From positions 24,103-88,102 of the forward strand of contig MPNJ01000017.1 of the NCBI GenBank assembly GCA_002238965.1: 64,000 nucleotides of DNA, in the 5' to 3' direction. The stretch comes from Nitrospinae bacterium bin107 (GTDB taxonomy: Bacteria; UBA8248). Position numbers and translations under genes: made by a program. Position 1 is the first letter of the stretch. The number at the start of each line of letters is the position of its first letter. Shown in pieces: positions 8,932 through 16,752 of this stretch. The notes under the pieces are model-generated. The model searched no databases. It was not told the origin of the DNA and was given only the letters and a program-made list of their open reading frames with translations.

Positions 8932-8960
8932 CGTAGAGACAGGTCGCGACCTGTCCCTAC
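8932..8960. repeat. Palindrome of the GTAGGGACAGG family
   Basis: A 29-base palindrome GTAGAGACAGGTCGCGACCT... closing with CCTGTCCCTAC, in the gap between the patatin gene and the tatD fusion gene. Confidence 0.8.
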
Positions 8961-8993
8961 CTTTGCGGCGGCGACCAACCTGTCACGATTGTC

Positions 8994-10724
8994 CTAATCC
9001 ATCTGCACGTATTCATGCGCGCGGAAGGGCACGCCCAGCTCATCGGTCGCCACCTTCTCGCACGCCTCGATGTCGATGAGGCCGTTCATCTTGACGGCCG
9101 TCACCTCCACCTCGGGGATGTAGTTCTTGGACCACCTCACGAACTCCTTGACCAGCGGGTAGGGTTCTTCGATGTTTTTGGTCTTGCAGACCTTCGCATA
9201 GGCTTCCGGGCTTTCCGCCTGCATGCTGATGGATATCGCGTCCACGAGGCCGCCAAGCTCGGGGAGGATGTTTCTCTCGTGCGTCTTGTTCGCGAGCCCG
9301 TTCGTCACGAGGCGGATCCGCTTGGCGCCGCGGCGCTTGAGTTCGCCGGCCACCTCCTTCACCACGTCGAGGCGGAGCGTCGGCTCGCCGAATCCGCTGA
9401 AGACGACTTCCTCGAAGTGGGTCGGGTCGCCGGCGGCGGCGAGTACCTCCGCCGCGTCGGGGTCACTTTCGAGAGCCAGATTGTGGCCCTTGTAGACGCA
9501 ATCGCTCAGCAGGCCGCAGAAAAAACACGAATTCTGGCAATCGTTCGTAATGTTGAGGTAGAGCGTCTCGCCGATCGGGTAGGCGACGCTGCCCTCCACG
9601 CGCGCAGGCCCTACCCCGAACAGGCGGCGCACGTTCTCCGTGGTGAGGCGCGTTACTTCTTCGGTCGCCATCCCGTGGAGTTCACCCAAAGTCTCCGCCA
9701 CGCGCGCGACGTAGGCCGGCTCGTTTCGCTTGCCCCGGTGCGGCGGCGGGGCGAGATAGGGGCTGTCCGTCTCGAGCAGCACGCGCTCGATGGGGATTCG
9801 CTCGAAGACTTCGCGGAGTTCTTCCGAGCGCGAAAAGGTGATGGCCCCGCCCGCGCCCAGATGAAAATCGATGTCCAGGAATTTCCGGGCCTGTTCGTCA
9901 TCGCCCGTGAAACAGTGGATGACGCCGCCCGCGCGCCACGCCCTTTCTTTTTCCAATATCTCATAGACGTCATCCGCCGAGTCCCTGCAGTGGACGACGA
10001 TGGGCTTTTTCACCTCGACGGCCAGCCGGATCTGCTCCCGGAACCACTTGCGCTGGGTCTTGCGCGGGACGCCCTCGCGGTAGTAGTCCAGCCCGATCTC
10101 GCCGATGGCCACCGCTTGGGGATCTTCCGCGAGTTTTGCGATATCCCTGATGGTTCGCTCGTTCACGTCCTTTACGTCGCTCGGATGCACGCCGACCGCC
10201 GCGTAGACGCCCGCGTAGGACATCGCGAGGTCGAGGGTCTGTCGGCTCGACTCCAGACAGGTGCCCATCGAGATGATGTAGTGCACCCCCTCCTCGATGG
10301 CGCGCTCCACCGCCCCCTGGCGGTCCGGATCGAACGCTTTGTCGATGAGATGCGCGTGGGTGTCCACCAGTACGGGCAGGCCGTTCGTTCCGGGCAATTC
10401 GGCAATGATGACCTGGGGTTTGGGCCTCTGCCTCCGCTCACCGCGCGGGCGGCTCTTGCCCCTGCGCCCGCCTCGCCTGCGCCTCGAATCGGGGTCGCGC
10501 GCACCTCCGTTTTCAGGGCGCTGGGCGGCTTTCTCTCCGTTTTGAGCGTGTGCGGCGGGCTCGGCTTTCGCGGATGTATTCTGGCTTTCTTTGTGTTCCG
10601 GGCGTTTTCCGCCCCTCCGGCCGCGTCTTCTTCTGCGACGCTGGGAGCGTCCCCTTCTGTCCTTACCCGCGAATGAGTCCTTATCGCCGGATGAATCCGG
10701 CCCGGATTCCATGGGTTCGTTCAC
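8994..10724 (-). CDS. TatD-family hydrolase fused to a TatD-linked radical SAM domain
   Basis: A 576-residue, three-part protein. Residues 1-105 are disordered and very rich in Arg, Gly and Lys. Residues 117-370 are a TatD metal-dependent hydrolase, with HAH (123-125), GEIGLDYY (208-215), VVHCRD and LLETDSPYL motifs present. Residues 382-576 are a radical SAM domain with the CX3CX2C [4Fe-4S] motif (Cys396, Cys400, Cys403) in NDCQNSCFFC. TatD proteins are nucleases or deacylases; the linked radical SAM protein is usually separate and of unknown function. The gene is the last of tmk-holB-ricT-metG-tatD. The basic tail could bind nucleic acid. The join is one continuous frame, so it is a true fusion rather than a missed stop. 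Confidence 0.88.
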   Translation of the reverse strand: MNEPMESGPDSSGDKDSFAGKDRRGRSQRRRRRRGRRGGKRPEHKESQNTSAKAEPAAHAQNGEKAAQRPENGGARDPDSRRRRGGRRGKSRPRGERRQRPKPQVIIAELPGTNGLPVLVDTHAHLIDKAFDPDRQGAVERAIEEGVHYIISMGTCLESSRQTLDLAMSYAGVYAAVGVHPSDVKDVNERTIRDIAKLAEDPQAVAIGEIGLDYYREGVPRKTQRKWFREQIRLAVEVKKPIVVHCRDSADDVYEILEKERAWRAGGVIHCFTGDDEQARKFLDIDFHLGAGGAITFSRSEELREVFERIPIERVLLETDSPYLAPPPHRGKRNEPAYVARVAETLGELHGMATEEVTRLTTENVRRLFGVGPARVEGSVAYPIGETLYLNITNDCQNSCFFCGLLSDCVYKGHNLALESDPDAAEVLAAAGDPTHFEEVVFSGFGEPTLRLDVVKEVAGELKRRGAKRIRLVTNGLANKTHERNILPELGGLVDAISISMQAESPEAYAKVCKTKNIEEPYPLVKEFVRWSKNYIPEVEVTAVKMNGLIDIEACEKVATDELGVPFRAHEYVQMD

Positions 10725-10762
10725 TCCAATAACTCCAATCTCCCGGGCGGGGCGTCTTGTCT

Positions 10763-12715
10763 CTACCGGATCGGCGCGCCCGGAGTCACCGTCTCGTCCA
10801 CGCCCAAGAGCAGGAGATTCTCGCCGTCTTCGGCTGCGAGAACCATGCCCTGGGATTCCACGCCCATGAGCTTCGCGGGCGCGAGGTTGGCCACCAGTAT
10901 CACCTTGCGGCCCGGCAAATCCTCTGGCGCATAGTGCTTGGCGATGCCCGCCACGACGGTTCGGGTTTCCTCACCTAAGGAAACGGTTAGCTTGAGCAGG
11001 TTCTTCGACTTGGGTATGCGCTCGGCCTCTATTACCTGAGCGGCGCGCAAATCCATTTTCTGAAATTCATCGAAGGATATCTGTTCCTTCTCATCCTCTG
11101 CGGGCGCGGCCTCTTTTTCACCGCCCGCGATGCGCCGGGCCACCTTCTCCTGAATGGCCTCTTTCACCTCATCCTCGATGCGCGGGAACAGGGGAGCGCC
11201 GAGGTTGGTGGCCAGATCCTCCGGCAGCCCGCGCATGTCCATCAATTCCGCGTAGGGCGCGCCCGTCCAGTCTTCGTCCAGCCCGATCTGCGCCCCTATT
11301 TTCTGCGCGGAAGCGGGCATGATGGGCGAAATCATGGCCGCGACCACGCGAATCGCCGCCACGGCGTGCCAGAGCACCGAACAAAGGCGGGCCTCATCGC
11401 CCTCTTTCGCAAGCGTCCAGGGTGCGTTCGTGTCGATATATTTGTTCGCGCAGGAAATCACCTCCCAGGCGGCCCTCAGGCCGTGCTGGAAGTGGGTGGC
11501 CGACATGCCGCGCTCGTATTTCTCGGCCGCCTCGGCGACGAAGTCGCAAAACGCGCCCTCCGCCTCGGTATCGCCCGCTGCGGAGCGTTCGAGACGGCCC
11601 TCTCTGTAGCGCTTCACCATGTTCAGGGTGCGGTGGAGCAGGTTGCCGAGATCGTTCGCCAGATCGCTGTTGATGCGGTCGATCAGCGCGCCATGGGAGA
11701 AATCCCCGTCCAGCCCGAAGGGGATTTCCTTGAGCAGGAAGTAGCGGATGGCGTCCACGCCGTATTCCTCGATCAGCCAGTGCGGGTCGACCGCGTTGCC
11801 CAGGCTCTTGGACATCTTCTGGCCCTCGATCGTCCACCACCCGTGGCTGAAGACCTGCCCCGGCAGGGGGACTCCGGCGGAGAGCAGGAAGGCGGGCCAG
11901 TAGACCGCGTGGAACCGCAGGATGTCCTTGCCGATGAAGTGCTGATCCGTCGGCCAGGGGCTTCCCTCGCGGACCCCGTCCTCATCGAAGCCCGGCGCGG
12001 TCAGGTAGTTGCTCAGCGCGTCGAACCACACGTAGATGACGTGCTTCTCATCCCCCGGCACGGGGATTCCCCACTGAAAGCTCGTGCGCGAGAGGGAGAG
12101 ATCCTTGAGGCCGCCGCGCACGAAGCTCATCACCTCGTTCCTCCGGCTCTCAGGCTGAACGAACTGTGGGTATTTCTCATAATGATCGAGGAGCGGCTCG
12201 GCGTACTTGCTCAGGCGGAAGAAATAGCTCGGCTCCTCCACCCATTCGACCTCGGCGCCCGTCGGCCCGATCTTTTTACCGTCCGGACCATCGGTAAGTT
12301 CGCTCTCGGTATAAAACGCCTCGTCGCGCACGGCGTACCAGCCGGCGTAAGCGCCCAGGTAGATGTCGCCCGCCGCCTCCACGCGCCGCCAGAGCTCCTG
12401 CACGCCGCGAATGTGGCGCTCCTCGGTCGTGCGGATGTAATCGTCATAGGAGATGTCGAGCTTCTCCCAGAGTTCTCGGAACTTCGCGCTGTTCATGTCA
12501 CAGAACGCCAGGGGGTCCATGCCGGCCTCTCGGGCCGCGCGCTCCAGCTTCTGGCCATGCTCGTCGGTTCCGGTGAGAAACTGCGTCGGCTCGCCGCGCA
12601 GTCTGTGGAAGCGGGCCTTGGCGTCGCACGCTACCGTCGTGTAGGCATGACCGAGGTGCGGCTTGTCGTTGACGTAGTAAATCGGCGTGGAGACGTAAAA
12701 TGGTTTTTGGCTCAT
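10763..12715 (-). CDS. metG: Methionyl-tRNA synthetase
   Basis: A 650-residue class I aminoacyl-tRNA synthetase that charges tRNA-Met. It shows the HLGH signature (residues 20-23), KMSKS (300-304), an anticodon-binding domain, and a C-terminal Trbp111-like tRNA-binding domain (about 545-650, beginning near FDEFQKMDLRAAQVIEAERI). The connective-peptide insertion lacks the CXXC zinc knuckles of the E. coli type, so it is the zinc-free form (YAGWYAVRDEAFY at 123-135). Its ATG overlaps the stop codon of the upstream PSP1 gene in an ATGA, and the tatD fusion gene follows after 38 bases. Confidence 0.96.
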   Translation of the reverse strand: MSQKPFYVSTPIYYVNDKPHLGHAYTTVACDAKARFHRLRGEPTQFLTGTDEHGQKLERAAREAGMDPLAFCDMNSAKFRELWEKLDISYDDYIRTTEERHIRGVQELWRRVEAAGDIYLGAYAGWYAVRDEAFYTESELTDGPDGKKIGPTGAEVEWVEEPSYFFRLSKYAEPLLDHYEKYPQFVQPESRRNEVMSFVRGGLKDLSLSRTSFQWGIPVPGDEKHVIYVWFDALSNYLTAPGFDEDGVREGSPWPTDQHFIGKDILRFHAVYWPAFLLSAGVPLPGQVFSHGWWTIEGQKMSKSLGNAVDPHWLIEEYGVDAIRYFLLKEIPFGLDGDFSHGALIDRINSDLANDLGNLLHRTLNMVKRYREGRLERSAAGDTEAEGAFCDFVAEAAEKYERGMSATHFQHGLRAAWEVISCANKYIDTNAPWTLAKEGDEARLCSVLWHAVAAIRVVAAMISPIMPASAQKIGAQIGLDEDWTGAPYAELMDMRGLPEDLATNLGAPLFPRIEDEVKEAIQEKVARRIAGGEKEAAPAEDEKEQISFDEFQKMDLRAAQVIEAERIPKSKNLLKLTVSLGEETRTVVAGIAKHYAPEDLPGRKVILVANLAPAKLMGVESQGMVLAAEDGENLLLLGVDETVTPGAPIR

Positions 12716-13650
12716 CGTTTGGGGCCGTTTTCCTTTGGCAAGACGTTGAGGGGCGTATCGTTCTGGACGCCGGTTTTAAGAGAAAACTGGCCCGTGGGCA
12801 AGCGCATCAAGTCCTCCGCGCCCACCGTCATGAAGTCACCGGTTTCGAGAGCGAGGGTCACCTCTTCCTTGAGCAGGTCCTGGCGTACGACGGTCGCGCC
12901 GCAGTCGCAGCCGCCCACCTTCTTCTTGCACGCGGGCAATTTCTTCTTCACCGACACGTAGTGGGAATGCTCGAAGCGGAGGCAGCACTTGAGCCGGCCG
13001 CAGCCGCCGGAGAGCTTGACGGGATTCAGGCTCAGATTCTGATCCTTCGCCATACGGACGGAAATGGGGTCGAACGACTTGAGAAAGGAACTGCAGCAAT
13101 AGGTGCGCCCGCAATCCCCGCAGCCGCCCTTCATGCCCGCCTCGTCGCGCACGCCGATCTGGCGCATCTCCACGCGAACCGAAAGGCGCTCGGTGAGTAT
13201 CCGCACCAGCTTGCGGAAATCCACGCGTCCGTCGGAGGAGAAATAAAACGTCGCCTTCTTGTTCGAGTGAATGTAGCGAACCTCGATGAGGCGCATGGGA
13301 AGTTTGAGCTCGGATATCTTCATCCGGCAAAAATCATAGGCGCTCTTCTCGTTCGCCTCGGAGCGGGCCACCTTTTTCTCGTCATCCTCGGTGGCTATCT
13401 GCACCACCTCGGGGAGGTCCTCGGGATAATAGCGCGCATCCATGATCCGGGGGTTTTCGGATATCTCGCCGAACTCCCTATCCTCGTCCTTTTTCTTGAT
13501 CATGACCTTCATGCCGACACGAAGGCGCAGATCCCCATAGGTGTGATGTACCGGTTTCGCGCCGAAACGCGTCTTGACCCCGACCACGCCGATCTTGCAC
13601 GTTTCGGGCGTCGCTTCGACGGCGACGCCGCCATTGCCTGTTTCACTCAT
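12712..13650 (-). CDS. ricT: PSP1-domain protein (YaaT/RicT-like)
   Basis: A 312-residue protein with a PSP1 C-terminal domain. Two cysteine-rich signatures are visible, GGCGDCGRTYCCSSFL and SGGCGRLKCCLRFE, plus a third cluster CDCG near residue 260. In Bacillus the homologue YaaT/RicT joins the Fe-S-containing RicA-F-T complex that promotes RNase Y-dependent RNA maturation; in other phyla the role is unknown. The gene lies between holB (9-base gap, with GAGGTG before the ATG) and metG (ATGA overlap), the standard bacterial order. The tail from residue 270 on is poorly conserved. Confidence 0.9.
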   Translation of the reverse strand: MSETGNGGVAVEATPETCKIGVVGVKTRFGAKPVHHTYGDLRLRVGMKVMIKKKDEDREFGEISENPRIMDARYYPEDLPEVVQIATEDDEKKVARSEANEKSAYDFCRMKISELKLPMRLIEVRYIHSNKKATFYFSSDGRVDFRKLVRILTERLSVRVEMRQIGVRDEAGMKGGCGDCGRTYCCSSFLKSFDPISVRMAKDQNLSLNPVKLSGGCGRLKCCLRFEHSHYVSVKKKLPACKKKVGGCDCGATVVRQDLLKEEVTLALETGDFMTVGAEDLMRLPTGQFSLKTGVQNDTPLNVLPKENGPKR

Positions 13651-13659
13651 TCGATCACC

Positions 13660-14685
13660 TCAAACCCCGGCGGGAACCGTCTCCCGCAGGGAATATACCA
13701 GAGTCTCGAGCGTCAGGGACGGGTTGGTATTCCCGCCGCCCACGTCGCGCATGGCCTCTCCCACCCTCTCGAGGGCCTTGGTGAGACCTGCGCTTCCCCA
13801 GCGCTCTCCCATGGCGGCCAACGCCGCCCGAATGTCCGTGTGCCACAATTCAATCGCCTCGGGCGCTTCCTGGGTGATGAGTATATCGCGAAGCAGCCCG
13901 CGAAGCATTTCCAAAAAGAGAATCGTCTCGTTTCTGCCCGCAGCCCCGCTCCCCGCCCGCTCCGAGGCGAGCGTGATGAGGGCCACCTCGTCCGCCCGGC
14001 CCGCCGGCGCGCTCAACTCCTCCAGGAACCGCATCGCCTCGTCCCGGCGCTCGGCGAGGGCCTCGACGTCGGAAGACATGGCGACGCCCAACCTGCCCAT
14101 GCTGAGGGAGACGAGCTTTTCCACGTCCGCGCCCTCCTCCCCGATGTGCTCATCGAGAATGGCGGCAATATCCGCGCGCGCCAGGGCCTGGAACCTGAGC
14201 CTCCTGCAGCGCGAGATGATCGTCGGCAATAATGTGTGGAGATTCGGCGTCACCAGAATCAATATCGTGGCTGCGTTCGGCTCCTCCAGCGTCTTGAGAA
14301 GGACGTTCTGGCTCACACGCGTGAGCAGATGGGCGTCATCGATGATGAAAACCTGCCGCATCCCCTCGTTGGGACGCTGATGGGCGCGCCGGATGACCTC
14401 CTCTCTGATTTCCTCCGCCTTGATGGAACGAGACCCCGCGGGCGGGCCGATGAAGACGAGGTCGGGGTGCGCGTTCGCCAGCATTTTCTCGCACGCTGCA
14501 CATCGCCCGCACGGCGGCGCATCGCCCGTGCATTGCAGGGCCTGGGCGAAAAGGCGCGCAACGCTCGCCTTGCCGACCCCGTCGGGGCCATAAAACAGAT
14601 AAGCGCCCGCTAGTTGCCCGGAGGATAAATCCCTTCGCAGCAGGTCTAGGGCCGCGTCCTGGCCGCGGATGGATTCCCAGCCCAT
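13660..14685 (-). CDS. holB: DNA polymerase III delta' subunit
   Basis: A 341-residue clamp-loader AAA+ protein. It has a P-loop variant GPDGVGKA (33-40), the zinc-binding cysteines of the delta'/gamma family (Cys52, 59, 62, 65), the DDAH Walker B region and the sensor SRC motif in TIISRCRRL. Delta' is the stator of the clamp loader that places the sliding clamp on DNA. The N-terminus overlaps the 3' end of tmk by 40 bases; this start gives the usual MGWESIRGQ opening. Length matches the family. Confidence 0.93.
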   Translation of the reverse strand: MGWESIRGQDAALDLLRRDLSSGQLAGAYLFYGPDGVGKASVARLFAQALQCTGDAPPCGRCAACEKMLANAHPDLVFIGPPAGSRSIKAEEIREEVIRRAHQRPNEGMRQVFIIDDAHLLTRVSQNVLLKTLEEPNAATILILVTPNLHTLLPTIISRCRRLRFQALARADIAAILDEHIGEEGADVEKLVSLSMGRLGVAMSSDVEALAERRDEAMRFLEELSAPAGRADEVALITLASERAGSGAAGRNETILFLEMLRGLLRDILITQEAPEAIELWHTDIRAALAAMGERWGSAGLTKALERVGEAMRDVGGGNTNPSLTLETLVYSLRETVPAGV

Positions 14686-15305
14686 TCGAACCTTTCCTTC
14701 ACGATAGCCACCACCTCTTCGTGCACCTGCTCAATCGCGCCCTCGTCCAGGGCGTGGAACCGCCCGGGCTCGCGATTCGCCAGCACCATGAAGCCCGCTT
14801 GCACCCGGCGGTGAAACGCCAGACTCTCGCCTTCGAGCCGGTCGCCACTACTCCCGCCGCGCGCGCGATTGAGGCCTTCTTCAAGCAATACGGAGAACAA
14901 TAGCGTCAAGTCGGGAACGAGTCCCCCGCTCGCCATACGATTCAACTCCAGCACCATCTCCTCGTCCAGCCCCCGTCCGAATGCCTGGTACGCCGTCGTG
15001 GAGTCGAAGAACCGATCGCAAAGAACGTGCGTGCCGGCCTCCAGGGCCGGGCGAATCACCTCGCTCACGTGCTGCGCCCTGTCCGCCTCGTAGAGCAGGA
15101 GTTCCGTGGCGGCGTCGAGACCTTCCTCACGCGGGGTGAGAAGCAACTCGCGAATGCCCTCCCCAACCTTCGTGCCGCCGGGCTCGCGCGTGGCGAGAAC
15201 CGGGAGGCCCGCTTCTTCCATCCAATCCCGCAGATGCGCCAACTGGGTCGACTTGCCGCAACCCTCCACACCTTCGAACGTGATGAAACGGCCCCGCATC
15301 GGCAA
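14646..15305 (-). CDS. tmk: Thymidylate kinase
   Basis: A 219-residue dTMP kinase that converts dTMP to dTDP. It has the P-loop GVEGCGKS (12-19), TREPGGT (39-45) and the DRF motif with substrate contacts (DRFFDSTTAYQ, 97-107). A second in-frame ATG two codons downstream is also possible. It is the first gene of the tmk-holB-ricT-metG-tatD cluster, with no gene immediately upstream on the same strand. Confidence 0.95.
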   Translation of the reverse strand: MPMRGRFITFEGVEGCGKSTQLAHLRDWMEEAGLPVLATREPGGTKVGEGIRELLLTPREEGLDAATELLLYEADRAQHVSEVIRPALEAGTHVLCDRFFDSTTAYQAFGRGLDEEMVLELNRMASGGLVPDLTLLFSVLLEEGLNRARGGSSGDRLEGESLAFHRRVQAGFMVLANREPGRFHALDEGAIEQVHEEVVAIVKERFEWAGNPSAARTRP

Positions 15306-15372
15306 ACTCCCAGAAAATTCACGCGCAACACCTTACCACAACCCGCTCATGAAACGAGCGATGCGCGAGCGA

Positions 15373-16752
15373 TCAGCTTCCGTCCAGTTTCCGATAAATG
15401 GTGCGCGTGGCGATTCCCAGAAGGCGTGCGGCGGCGCTCTTGTCACCGCCCGTATGCCGGAGTGTTTCCAGAATGACCCGCCGCTCGACTTCCGCGAGCG
15501 GGGTGCCGACTTCCAGGTTGATGAGCGGCAAGTCCGACGCCACGGACTGCTCCCCGTTTACGGGCTCGCCCCGGGCAATTTGCGCAGGCAGGTCATCCAC
15601 CGAGAGAATCTCTCCGCGGCTCAGCACCACGGCGCGCTCCACCATGTTTTCGAGTTCGCGCACATTTCCCGGCCAATGGTAATTCGACATCGCATCGAGC
15701 GCCTCGCGCGAAAATGCGAGAACGGGCCGGTTGTTTTTCGCGGCCAGGCGCTGGAGGAAATGCTCGGCGAGTAGTGGAATGTCGCTTCGCCGATCCCTCA
15801 GGGCGGGCATGTGTATGGTGATCACGTTCAGGCGATAATATAAATCCTCGCGAAACCTCTTCTCGGCCACGGCGGTTTGCAATTCCGCGTTCGTGGAGGC
15901 CACGATTCGCGCATCTACCTTCAAAGTCTCCGTTCCGCCGACGCGCTCGAATTCTCCTTCCTGCAAAACACGGAGAATCTTCGGCTGAAGGACGAGAGGC
16001 ATGTCCCCGATTTCATCGAGAAACAGCGTGCCCTCGTGCGCGATCTTGAAGCGGCCCTCCTTTCGGCCTACCGCGCCCGTAAACGCCCCGCGCTCGTAAC
16101 CGAACAGTTCGCTCTCAAGGAGCGTTTCAGGCAACGCGGCGCAGTTCACCTTCACCATCGCCTTGCCCGACCTCTCGCTCCCCTCGTGGATGGCATTCGC
16201 CACCAGTTCCTTGCCGGTACCGCTCTCGCCCAGAATCAGGACCGTGGCGGAGGTGGGCGCGACCTGGCGGACCATGTCCTTCACCCGGCGAATCGAGGGG
16301 TGATCCCCCATCATGCCCGATGTGTCTCTCAGGCTCTGGAGCTGCGCCCTCAAGTCCGCGTTCTCGCGCATAAGGGCTTGTTTTTCAAGCGCCTTGTCTA
16401 TCGCCTTGAGAACAACCAGGCGCTCCAGAGGCTTGGTCAGAAAATCATACGCCCCCTCGCGCATCGCCTCGACGGCCGACTCGATGCTCCCGGCGCCCGA
16501 GATCAGAATCACTTCCGTTTCCGGACTGAGGCGCTTCACTTCTTTCAGCAAACCGATGCCGTCCATCCCGGGCATTCTGAGATCAGTGATCACCAGATTT
16601 GCGGGCTCTGCGCCGAACATCCCGGCGGCGGTCTCCGCGTCGTGGGCCATCGTGACGTCGAACCCTTCCTTGGCGATCATCTTCTGGAGAGCTTCGCGGC
16701 TGCCGCGCTTATCGTCCACAACCAGCACGCGCGCTCCGGCGTGGTCGTTCAT
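15373..16752 (-). CDS. NtrC-family sigma54-dependent response regulator
   Basis: A 459-residue regulator of the AtoC/ZraR type. The receiver domain (1-120) has the acidic pair VDD (12-14), phospho-acceptor Asp57 in TDLRMPG and Lys107. The AAA+ domain has GESGTGKE (175-182) and the sigma54-contact loop GAFTGA (222-227), and a Fis-type helix-turn-helix ends the protein (AAARLLGIATRTIYRKL). Its ATG overlaps the stop codon of the sensor kinase gene in an ATGA, so the two form a two-component pair. It should activate sigma54 promoters; the targets are unknown, and no obvious -24/-12 element was recognised in the window. Confidence 0.94.
   Translation of the reverse strand: MNDHAGARVLVVDDKRGSREALQKMIAKEGFDVTMAHDAETAAGMFGAEPANLVITDLRMPGMDGIGLLKEVKRLSPETEVILISGAGSIESAVEAMREGAYDFLTKPLERLVVLKAIDKALEKQALMRENADLRAQLQSLRDTSGMMGDHPSIRRVKDMVRQVAPTSATVLILGESGTGKELVANAIHEGSERSGKAMVKVNCAALPETLLESELFGYERGAFTGAVGRKEGRFKIAHEGTLFLDEIGDMPLVLQPKILRVLQEGEFERVGGTETLKVDARIVASTNAELQTAVAEKRFREDLYYRLNVITIHMPALRDRRSDIPLLAEHFLQRLAAKNNRPVLAFSREALDAMSNYHWPGNVRELENMVERAVVLSRGEILSVDDLPAQIARGEPVNGEQSVASDLPLINLEVGTPLAEVERRVILETLRHTGGDKSAAARLLGIATRTIYRKLDGS

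Noticed and set aside
9015..12961. Long plus-strand frames opposite the tatD fusion (9015-10676) and metG (11366-12961)
   Set aside because: Compositional shadows: no domain, no ribosome-binding site, and unambiguous genes on the other strand.
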